Position numbers and translations under genes: made by a program. The notes beneath the pieces were generated by a model. It saw nothing but the letters and a program-made list of their open reading frames with translations. It ran no database searches and was not told where the DNA came from. Below are positions 42,849-50,708 of a stretch of DNA of 64,000 nt, in pieces. Source of the DNA: Pedobacter psychrotolerans (GTDB lineage Bacteria > Bacteroidota > Bacteroidia > Sphingobacteriales > Sphingobacteriaceae); NCBI RefSeq assembly GCF_004340665.1, contig NZ_SLWO01000005.1, positions 62,001-126,000 of the forward strand, read 5' to 3'. Each line of letters opens with the position of its first letter. Position 1 is the first letter of the stretch.

Positions 42849-45163
42849 ACCAACTCCGCGTTATTTACCACTATTTCAGCATTACCTGCCAGTTTATGAT
42901 ATTGGCCTTTGATTCCGATTTCTAAATCAACAGCATTGTTATTTTTGATATTGATTCCGTTTTCAGTGATGTTGATTTTTAAAGTAGCCCCTCTGAAACC
43001 GATGGTAAAAGAGAATGCTTTCCATTGCGTTGGCAAAAACGGACTGAAATGCAATTTACCTTTACGAACCCGCATTCCGGCAAAGCCTTCAACCACACTC
43101 ATCCAGGTTCCAGCCATTGAAGTGATGTGCAAGCCATCCTCGGTATCGTTGTTGTAATCATCTAAATCTAACCGGGCTGTACGCAAATAAAATTCATATG
43201 CACGGGCTTCATCATTTAATTTTGCAGCTAAAATACTGTGTACGCAAGGCGATAGAGAACTTTCATGAACGGTACGTGGCTCGTAGAAATCGAAGTTTCT
43301 TCTAATCGTTTCCAAATCATAATTCTCCTCAAAGAAATACAATCCCTGCAAAACATCAGCTTGTTTAATAAAAGGCGAGCGTAAAATTCTATCCCAGCTC
43401 CATTTCTGGTTAATGGGTCTTTCACTAGCGGGAAGATCCTTTACTAAAATTTGTTCCTTATCTAAATAACCATCCTGTTGCAGAAAAATTCCTTTTTCCT
43501 GATCTTCCGGATAGTACATTTTTTCGATGATATCTGCCCAATCTGCAAATTCCTGATCATTAAAATTTAAGCTTTCGAGCAGGTTTTTATATTTTTCTGG
43601 TTGTTGTATTTTTACCATTTCCGCAGCTTCGGTGGCATATTTCATACACCATGTAGCCAGTAGGTTCGTATACCAGTTGTTGTTTACATTATTTTCGTAT
43701 TCATTCGGACCGGTAACCCCAAGCATCACATACTGCTGTTTATCGCTGCTCCAGTTTACACGTTGTTTCCAAAAACGGGCAATGCCGATTAATACTTCCA
43801 AACCGAAATCAGCCAAATAACTTTCGTCACCGGTGTAACGGATGTAGTTGTAAATCGCAAAAGCAATGGCACCATTTCGGTGGATTTCTTCAAAGGTAAT
43901 TTCCCATTCGTTATGACATTCTTCACCATTCATGGTCACCATTGGATAAAGTGCAGCTCCATCTTTGAAGCCAAGTTTTGCTGCATTTTCTATCGCTTTA
44001 CCCAATTGTTTATGGCGATAAATCAATAAATTTTTACTTACCTCTTGTGGTGCGGTTGCCAGATAAAACGGTACGCAATAGGCTTCCGTGTCCCAATAGG
44101 TGGAACCTCCGTATTTCTCGCCGGTAAAGCCCTTTGGACCAATATTTAACCTATCATCTTTACCAGTATAAGTTTGAAACAACTGGAAAATATTGAAACG
44201 AATAGCTTGTTGAGCAGAAACGTCGCCCTCAATAATGATGTCGCTTTCTTCCCATTTGGTCGCCCAGGCTTCAGTTTGTTCTTTTAGTAAAGTATCAAAA
44301 CCTTTCGCTGTTGCTTGAGCAATAACCGCTTTAGCTTCTTTTAAAAGAGATTCTTTTGTGTAATTTTCAGAAGATAGATTCGCAGCGATTTTAACCAAAG
44401 TGATTTCTTCGTTTGCCTTGATATCTACCGATAAAGTTTGCCCGACGAACTTTTCTTTGCGAACAGCGTCTGGATTTATCGCTACCTGTTCTCCGTTTTT
44501 ATATAATTCAATATGACTTCCGGTACAAACTTCGAACTCCGTTTTCTTAGTTTTTAGTTTGATGTAGGCTTCTGTTCCGGTAATTTCATCAGCAACCAGT
44601 TCCCAGAATTTTTCGTCATAGTTACTGTCCTGATTTTTAATATCGCCATCAATGAAGGGCATTAAATTTAGTTTTCCATCAAAATCAACAGAAGTAATGC
44701 TATAACGGATGGCACCAACTTCATCATCAGCGATGCTGCAAAAACGGGTAGCCTTAACCTTTACTGATTTACCACTTTTTAATTTTGCTGTGAAACTCCG
44801 CTCTAACACACCCGCGTGCATGTTCAACACCCGTTTGAAATCGCTTACCTCAGCAGTCGCCAGATCTAAAATTTCATCATCCAGCTTTACTTCAATACCT
44901 ACCCAGTTGGCAGCATTCAACACTTTGGCGAAATATTCCGGATAGCCATTTTTCCACCAACCTACACGGGTTTTATCCGGATAATAAACACCAGCGACAT
45001 AATTGCCCAGTAAAGTTTCGCCAGAATACGTTTCTTCAAAGTTAGCACGTTGGCCCATCCGGCCGTTACCTAAACTGAAAATGCTTTCTGAAATTTTATT
45101 TAAATGTGGATCAAAGCCTTCTTCGATAATGTTCCACTCGTGTGCTTTAATGTAATTCTTCAT
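42845..45163 (-). CDS. GH65 maltose phosphorylase-like enzyme
   Basis: 772 residues, cytoplasmic (no signal). Domain order is typical of GH65: N-terminal beta-sandwich (~1-270, with SIFSLGNGRMGQRANFEETY), helical linker, (alpha/alpha)6 barrel (~320-690) and a small C-terminal beta domain. The general-acid Glu is in LGVTGPNEYENNVNNNWYTN near residue 484. WDTEAYCVPFYLA and NQKWSWDRILRSPFIKQADVLQ are further family marks. The next enzyme gene is beta-phosphoglucomutase, so the product is beta-glucose-1-phosphate. Maltose is the likely substrate, with trehalose or kojibiose less so. Confidence 0.92.
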   Translation of the reverse strand: MKNYIKAHEWNIIEEGFDPHLNKISESIFSLGNGRMGQRANFEETYSGETLLGNYVAGVYYPDKTRVGWWKNGYPEYFAKVLNAANWVGIEVKLDDEILDLATAEVSDFKRVLNMHAGVLERSFTAKLKSGKSVKVKATRFCSIADDEVGAIRYSITSVDFDGKLNLMPFIDGDIKNQDSNYDEKFWELVADEITGTEAYIKLKTKKTEFEVCTGSHIELYKNGEQVAINPDAVRKEKFVGQTLSVDIKANEEITLVKIAANLSSENYTKESLLKEAKAVIAQATAKGFDTLLKEQTEAWATKWEESDIIIEGDVSAQQAIRFNIFQLFQTYTGKDDRLNIGPKGFTGEKYGGSTYWDTEAYCVPFYLATAPQEVSKNLLIYRHKQLGKAIENAAKLGFKDGAALYPMVTMNGEECHNEWEITFEEIHRNGAIAFAIYNYIRYTGDESYLADFGLEVLIGIARFWKQRVNWSSDKQQYVMLGVTGPNEYENNVNNNWYTNLLATWCMKYATEAAEMVKIQQPEKYKNLLESLNFNDQEFADWADIIEKMYYPEDQEKGIFLQQDGYLDKEQILVKDLPASERPINQKWSWDRILRSPFIKQADVLQGLYFFEENYDLETIRRNFDFYEPRTVHESSLSPCVHSILAAKLNDEARAYEFYLRTARLDLDDYNNDTEDGLHITSMAGTWMSVVEGFAGMRVRKGKLHFSPFLPTQWKAFSFTIGFRGATLKINITENGINIKNNNAVDLEIGIKGQYHKLAGNAEIVVNNAELV

Positions 45164-45176
45164 CTTTTATGCTTTC

Positions 45177-45271
45177 ATCATTACGAGGTACGAAGCAATC
45201 TCCTTTCAGAGTGTTCATACCCGCAACTGATTTGATTTTTTTATTAGATTGCTTCGTGCCTCGCAATGACG
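45177..45271. repeat. 95-bp palindromic dispersed repeat
   Basis: Arms CATTACGAGGTACGAAGCAATCT (in two pieces, 45179-45201) and AGATTGCTTCGTGCC + TCGCAATGACG (45246-45271) are inverse complements with two mismatches around a ~44-nt loop. It fills the gap between pgmB and the GH65 gene. The right arm is shared with the repeat inside the GH13 gene at 42766-42803. Confidence 0.85.
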
Positions 45272-45283
45272 GCAGGACTTAAC

Positions 45284-45970
45284 CTATAAGTTCTCTAAAT
45301 CTTTAACCGTTAATTTGTCTAATCCACTTACCACCACATCTGCCTGGGTAAGTACACTTTTTTCGCCTATACCGATGGCTTTCATTCCACCTCGTTTTGC
45401 GGCTTCCACACCGGCTACAGCATCTTCAAAAACCACGCATTCTTCTGGTTTGAAACCTAACAGCTCTGCACCTTTAAGAAAAACCTCTGGGTCTGGTTTA
45501 GATTTAGTAACCATATTTCCATCTACAATTTCATCAAAGAAATGAGCCAGGTGGGTACGTTCTAAAATGATTCCTGAATTTTTACTGGCTGAACCGAGTG
45601 CCAGTTTATAACCTGCTTGATGAATTTCAGTTAAAAAACCAACTGTTCCTGGAAGTACTTCTGCAGGTGTCATCTTAGTGATCATCTCTACATACCAGCT
45701 GTTTTTTAATGTGGCCAGTTCTTCCTTTTCTACGTCGGTTTTTTCTACGCCACCCCAGGCTAAAATTTTATTTAAGCTTTCTACTCTGCTCACGCCTTTT
45801 AATTGCTCATTTTGTTCTTCTGTAAAATCAAAACCCATGGTATTGGCCAAACGCTTCCAGGCCTGATAGTGGTAAACTGCGGTATCTACCAATACGCCAT
45901 CAAGATCAAAGAGACAGGCTTTAATTGGAGTTTGTGGTATAGCGTTTGAGGTTTGGAGTTCTTCTTGCAT
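45284..45970 (-). CDS. pgmB: Beta-phosphoglucomutase
   Basis: 228 residues, HAD superfamily. Catalytic Asp pair in CLFDLDGVLVDTAVYHYQAW, the cap-domain motif LKGVSRVESLNKILAWGG typical of beta-PGM, the second HAD motif KLALGSASKNSG and the acidic pocket VVFEDAVAGVEAAKRGGMKAIGIG. It converts beta-glucose-1-phosphate from the GH65 phosphorylase into glucose-6-phosphate. The order pgmB, GH65, GH13, MFS on one strand reads as a metabolic operon, though a palindromic repeat separates the first two. Confidence 0.95.
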   Translation of the reverse strand: MQEELQTSNAIPQTPIKACLFDLDGVLVDTAVYHYQAWKRLANTMGFDFTEEQNEQLKGVSRVESLNKILAWGGVEKTDVEKEELATLKNSWYVEMITKMTPAEVLPGTVGFLTEIHQAGYKLALGSASKNSGIILERTHLAHFFDEIVDGNMVTKSKPDPEVFLKGAELLGFKPEECVVFEDAVAGVEAAKRGGMKAIGIGEKSVLTQADVVVSGLDKLTVKDLENL

Positions 45971-46095
45971 TGTGTTGTTTTTGGTATTGAGTAGTAAGTA
46001 TTAAGCAATTAGTATCAAGTATCCAGACAGGGTGCTTTACCTGCATTGTACATAATCTTTCTACTTTTTCTTTATGCTTTAGTCTTTAAGCTTTC

Positions 46096-48006
46096 TTAGT
46101 TTAATTCTAAAACCAGCGTTGTCTTTGCAGGTACTTTAATTTCTTTAATGGATTGACTTTCGCCTGAAATCACATTCTTCGCAATCGTTATTCCATTTGT
46201 TCTTTCCGCAAAGCGATCAGTGTTCAATGTCTTTTCTTTTTCAGTATTGTTCACCGCCACCATTACGGTTCCTTTTGCATTTTCATTGTAACGAAAATAA
46301 ACATAAACATCATCTTCTGGTACAAATTGCATTAATTTTCCTGTTTGTAAAGAGACGCTGTTTTTACGATAATTGGCTAAAGTTTTAACAAAATTAAATG
46401 CTTCGTTTTCTTTGCTTGTTCTACCTTTTGCGATGAACTTATCCTTTTTATCTCCAATCCATCCGCCAGGAAAATCAGAACGAACCAATCCATCTGGATT
46501 AGAAAAATTTTTCATTAGAATTTCGGTACCATAATACATTTGAGGAATGCCACGCATGGTTAGCAAAATGGACATTCCCATTTTATATTTATCAAAATCT
46601 TCATTCACAACAGAATAAAAACGACTCATATCGTGGTTATCTAAAGCGATACAGTTTTGAGTCGGGTCTTGATATAGGAAATCATGGGCAATCACATCAT
46701 ACAAACGATTCACACCATCTGTCCAGCCATTTTTACCATTTAATGCTTCGTAAATCCCCTCTTTCACTGCCATGTCGGTAATACCAGGCAAATGGGTATT
46801 AAAACCACGGTTTACAGTATTCCCTTGAGTAAAGTAAGCCTGATTAGCCACGCCGCTCACAAACGTTTCACCGAAGATGGACAAATTTGGGAATTCCGCT
46901 TTCAACTTCAACGCCCAATCGGCCATGTATGCCGGATCGTTGTAAGGATAAGTATCTAAACGTAATCCATCAATGCCTGCATATTCAATCCACCAGATGT
47001 GGTTTTGGGTTAAATAATTTTGCACGTAAGGATTTTGCTCATCCAAATCGGGCATAGAAGGCACAAACCAACCATCCAGCATTTTTTTCCGGTCTGCTTG
47101 TGAAGCATGCGTATCCATTACTGTTTGATCGCGATAGCTTGTTTGTGTGTATTTTGGCCATTGGTGTACCCAGCTTTTCATGGGTAAATCTTTATAAAAC
47201 CAATGTCCGGTTCCAATATGGTTGTGTACAATATCTTTAATCACTTTCATGCCTTTCGCATGAGCAGTTTCTACATATTTCTTAAATAATTCGTTTGTTC
47301 CGTAACGAGGGTCTATTTTATAATGATCGGTTACCGCATAACCGTGATAAGAAGCCTTTGGCATGTCATTTTCAATCTCTGGAGTCATCCAAACGGTGGT
47401 GATGCCTAAATCTTTCAGGTAATCCAGGTGATTGATCACACCCTGAAGATCGCCACCATGGCGGTAGTACATGCTATCGCGATTGAGTGTGGTTTCAGTT
47501 AATCCCTTTACCACGTCGTTACTTTTATCACCATTCGAGAAACGATCTGGCATCAATAAGTAAATAAAATCTTTTTGTGTTACTCCTTGAATTCTTCCTT
47601 CACTCTTATCGCGATTTTTTAATTCATAGGTGTAGTTCAATAATTTTTTTCCGTTAACTGTAAAGTTAATTGGAAATTTTCCGGCCTTAGCCGTTGAGGC
47701 AATGGTTAAATCTAAAAACAGGTAATTTGGATTCTCCACTTTATTAACCTTCACCAGCTTTACGCCAGGATAAGTTAACGATACCGTACTTGATGCAATG
47801 TTTTCACCATGTACAATAAGTTGTAATGCCGGATTGTGCATGCCTGTAAACCAGAACATGGGTTCAATACGTTCCAATTTTTGAGCAGATAAATTAATGC
47901 CGCAAAAAAGAATGAGCAGTGTGATAAATGTTTTCTTTATTCCAGCAAAATATAATGAATGAGGATGAGCTATAGAAAAAGATGATGGAGTTTCGAGTTT
48001 GATCAT
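46096..48006 (-). CDS. Exported GH13 neopullulanase/cyclomaltodextrinase (SusA-like)
   Basis: 636 residues. A signal peptide core (KKTFITLLILFCGINLSAQ) follows a ~23-residue leader; no nearer ATG exists in frame. An N-terminal immunoglobulin-like cyclomaltodextrinase domain (~45-130, KLERIEPMFWFTGMHNPALQ) leads into the GH13 barrel: FIYLLMPDRFSNGD, VIKDIVHNHIGTGHW, nucleophile in GIDGLRLDTYPYND (~349), acid/base Glu in LSIFGETFVSG (~380) and IALDNHDMSRF (~455). This is the layout of Bacteroides SusA, a periplasmic maltodextrin hydrolase. It follows the SusC-D-E genes across a hairpin. Confidence 0.92.
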   Translation of the reverse strand: MIKLETPSSFSIAHPHSLYFAGIKKTFITLLILFCGINLSAQKLERIEPMFWFTGMHNPALQLIVHGENIASSTVSLTYPGVKLVKVNKVENPNYLFLDLTIASTAKAGKFPINFTVNGKKLLNYTYELKNRDKSEGRIQGVTQKDFIYLLMPDRFSNGDKSNDVVKGLTETTLNRDSMYYRHGGDLQGVINHLDYLKDLGITTVWMTPEIENDMPKASYHGYAVTDHYKIDPRYGTNELFKKYVETAHAKGMKVIKDIVHNHIGTGHWFYKDLPMKSWVHQWPKYTQTSYRDQTVMDTHASQADRKKMLDGWFVPSMPDLDEQNPYVQNYLTQNHIWWIEYAGIDGLRLDTYPYNDPAYMADWALKLKAEFPNLSIFGETFVSGVANQAYFTQGNTVNRGFNTHLPGITDMAVKEGIYEALNGKNGWTDGVNRLYDVIAHDFLYQDPTQNCIALDNHDMSRFYSVVNEDFDKYKMGMSILLTMRGIPQMYYGTEILMKNFSNPDGLVRSDFPGGWIGDKKDKFIAKGRTSKENEAFNFVKTLANYRKNSVSLQTGKLMQFVPEDDVYVYFRYNENAKGTVMVAVNNTEKEKTLNTDRFAERTNGITIAKNVISGESQSIKEIKVPAKTTLVLELN

Positions 48007-48029
48007 GCTGAAAATATAAAAGATAAAAT

Positions 48030-48054
48030 CCCAGAAGAACCATGTTCTTCTGGG
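48030..48054 (-). terminator. Strong hairpin between susE and the SusA-like gene
   Basis: A perfect 11-bp stem CCCAGAAGAAC / GTTCTTCTGGG with a 3-nt loop, followed on the minus strand by ATTTTATCTTTT. It lies inside an otherwise continuous operon and may act as a partial terminator or an RNA-stabilising structure. Confidence 0.75.
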
Positions 48055-48067
48055 TATATGTTTAAAA

Positions 48068-49081
48068 TTAGTTTTTCACTAAGGTTGCTTTCTTAGCCGC
48101 AACATCTAACGTGATGGTATAAGTGCCGGCAGCAGTAATGGCAATGTTATCTCCACCAGTGGTTAAGGTTCCAAGTGCCCCACCCAAATTAGTCGCCCAG
48201 TCATGCTGGAATCTGAATTTTAATGCACCTACCGTTAAGTTGGTTTTAATGGTGTAAAAGTTTGCTTTACCATCATTGGTTACTTTCATATCCGTATCTG
48301 TCGTCCAGCCGCCTGGCGTAGCGTCACCAATAATCGACCATTCGTTTGGTGTACCGAAGGCAATGGTCTTTTTATTTAAATCTACTGTTACCTGTTTTAC
48401 AAGGGCATCAGGAGAGATCAGGTCGCCACCAGAGGTGCTGATATTTCCTGATCCTGCATCACCATAAGCACCATCCCATTTCTTAGCAGGCGTAATTTTG
48501 AAAGCGAGGTTATCAGCCGTAAAGGCAATCATTCCGGTGTAAATACCATTGCTTGATAAAGACACTAAACTATCAGCAGTAGTTGGTTCCCAACCTTGAT
48601 AAGCACCAGGTAAATAAATCCATGCTGAAGCCAGGTAAGGTGTTGCATTTAAAGTAACTACATTAGAATATGTGATATCATTCACAGCTGCACCAGATTT
48701 TAGCCTCACCTCTACTTGTGCAGGTGTACCTACTACACCACCTAAAGCCAAAATCATGCTATTGAATTGTGAAACCGTTGGTGCGTATGAGCCTGTGGTT
48801 AATACAATTTCTGTGGGTGTACTAAAGTTTTTTCCTTTTAAATCAAATTGTAAGGTTGAAGTGACTGGAACAACGTAACCTGTAACCGTTGAAAGCGGAA
48901 AACTTAAAGTAAGGGCCGCTTGTGTACCATTTGATTGCACTAAATTCAGGTTGGTTGACGAAGCCGTTAACGTTCCTGCAGGCGTAATGTTGGAAACGGT
49001 TTGTGTTTCCTCCTTTTTGCAAGACCATAGCGATAAGACCATTAAGCCTAACGCCAGGGATTTGAATAATTTTGATTTCAT
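48068..49081 (-). CDS. SusE-family outer-membrane lipoprotein
   Basis: 337 residues. Lipoprotein signal MKSKLFKSLALGLMVLSLWSC followed by KKEE, a charged stretch after the cysteine that fits surface export in Bacteroidota. The SusE domain (~35-150: NLNLVQSNGTQAALTLSFP, FDLKGKNFSTPTEIVLTTG) is followed by two SusF/SusE-type starch-binding repeats: SAWIYLPGAYQGWEPTTADS and WSIIGDATPGGWTTDTDMK. Each contains the W-x-P-T/W-x-T-D aromatic pattern used to stack on glucose rings. It binds maltodextrin at the cell surface. Confidence 0.88.
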   Translation of the reverse strand: MKSKLFKSLALGLMVLSLWSCKKEETQTVSNITPAGTLTASSTNLNLVQSNGTQAALTLSFPLSTVTGYVVPVTSTLQFDLKGKNFSTPTEIVLTTGSYAPTVSQFNSMILALGGVVGTPAQVEVRLKSGAAVNDITYSNVVTLNATPYLASAWIYLPGAYQGWEPTTADSLVSLSSNGIYTGMIAFTADNLAFKITPAKKWDGAYGDAGSGNISTSGGDLISPDALVKQVTVDLNKKTIAFGTPNEWSIIGDATPGGWTTDTDMKVTNDGKANFYTIKTNLTVGALKFRFQHDWATNLGGALGTLTTGGDNIAITAAGTYTITLDVAAKKATLVKN

Positions 49082-49100
49082 ATCTTATTGAAAATTAAGA

Positions 49101-50690
49101 TTAATAACCTGTGTTTTGAACCAGATTTGGATTGGCAATTAAATCGGCTGTTGGAAGGGCGAAAATATTGCGGTATGCCGGAATAGATGCACCAGCTTTC
49201 ACACCACCTTTATATGGCCACAAATAGGTTGAACCTGCATATTTTCCAAACCGCACTAAATCTGTACGGCGATGTCCTTCCCAATATAATTCACGTCCAC
49301 GTTCATCCAGATAAAAATCAGTTGTCAGCGCCGCAGCACTCACATTACCTGATGTATTTCCATAAGCCCTGAAACGCAATGCATTTACGTAAGTTAAAGC
49401 CTGTGCTGCGCTCCCGCCTGAACCACCACGGGCAACAGCCTCACCATAAATTAAATATTGCTCTGCTAAACGGAATAAAGCAAAATCCATGGAACTGAAC
49501 ACGCCATTTAAAGATGCAGGGGTTGTTCCTCCTGAGGTGACATTTTTGAATTTCGTTACACGCAAACCATCGGTAAAAGTACCCACGTCATCAATTGTAT
49601 TTTTTGTCCCGAAGAAAACACCACGTTTATCAGCAGTTCCATTGACATCAGGAAATAGCGCAGGTAAATTCTGACGGGTTCTGTTACCGCTCCATCCACC
49701 GTTTGGAACACCGTAAGTTGCAGGCAGCATATCTGCGTTAATGGCCGCATTGATTAAGAAAGTGGTACCTCCATAATTTGTTCCGTTAACGCCATCGTAA
49801 TTAATGGTTAAGATATTCTCTGTATTGTTTTTATCATTATCCGCTTTAAATAAATCCATGTAGTTATCTTTCAAAAAATAGCTTGATGCAATTACTTTAC
49901 TGGAATAGGTAATGGCTTCAGTATATTTTGCTGTGCCAGTATAAACCTGTGCATTTAAATATAATCTTGCCAATAATGCCCAGTCTGCACCTTTATCTGC
50001 ACGTCCATAATCGTTTGTGCGCGCATCTGCTAAATCGCCTTCTATGGCTTTCAACTCAGATTCAACATAGCTGAATAAAGCTGCCCGTTGAATTTGTTTA
50101 GGCGCTACTTTACCAATATTGTCATCTTCGGTTACGAAAGGTGGATTACCAAAGGCATCTAACAATACCCAATATTGAAAAGCACGTAAAAAACGAGCTT
50201 CAGCACGATACCTGGTAATTGCAGTAGCATCTGCACCTGTAATGTTACGACTGGCCAGTTTCTCCGGTGTACTTTCTCTTAAAAATTCGTTACAGAAAGT
50301 AATCTGCAATAAACTTCTGGAATATAAACCTCTTAAAAACTGATTATCATTACTCGGTATGCTGTAGTTTAATTCCGGAATCCCTACATCACCCCAGGCG
50401 CAAATGGCCTCATCGGTAGTCAGTTCTTGCGAAGTCCAGAATAACCTGAAGAAATCTGCAAAACCAGCATTTAATCCACCAACGTCGCTGTTATCAGAAC
50501 CTGAAGGACTGGTTAGGGCATAGGTTGCATATAATTTGACTAAGCTATTTTTATATCCGGCCGGAGTGGCGTACACATCATCGGCGGTAACATCATTGGT
50601 TGGCTTTAAATTTAAATCCTCCTTTTTGCAGGAATTTAAGGATAAAAGCAATAACCCTGATGCTAATATGATTTTAAATGAATTTTTCAT
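49101..50690 (-). CDS. SusD/RagB-family outer-membrane lipoprotein
   Basis: 529 residues. Lipoprotein signal MKNSFKIILASGLLLLSLNSC with KKEDLN after the cysteine. The TPR-like SusD fold is marked by TPAGYKNSLVKLYATYALTS, RFLRAFQYWVLLDAFGNPPFV, ADWALLARLYLNAQVY and, at the end, LTTDFYLDERGRELYWEGHRRTDLVRFGKYA. It forms the lid on the SusC barrel and delivers oligosaccharides. The 18-bp spacing from susC shows tight linkage. Confidence 0.95.
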   Translation of the reverse strand: MKNSFKIILASGLLLLSLNSCKKEDLNLKPTNDVTADDVYATPAGYKNSLVKLYATYALTSPSGSDNSDVGGLNAGFADFFRLFWTSQELTTDEAICAWGDVGIPELNYSIPSNDNQFLRGLYSRSLLQITFCNEFLRESTPEKLASRNITGADATAITRYRAEARFLRAFQYWVLLDAFGNPPFVTEDDNIGKVAPKQIQRAALFSYVESELKAIEGDLADARTNDYGRADKGADWALLARLYLNAQVYTGTAKYTEAITYSSKVIASSYFLKDNYMDLFKADNDKNNTENILTINYDGVNGTNYGGTTFLINAAINADMLPATYGVPNGGWSGNRTRQNLPALFPDVNGTADKRGVFFGTKNTIDDVGTFTDGLRVTKFKNVTSGGTTPASLNGVFSSMDFALFRLAEQYLIYGEAVARGGSGGSAAQALTYVNALRFRAYGNTSGNVSAAALTTDFYLDERGRELYWEGHRRTDLVRFGKYAGSTYLWPYKGGVKAGASIPAYRNIFALPTADLIANPNLVQNTGY

Positions 50691-50708
50691 TTTTATGTTT
50701 CTTTGATA

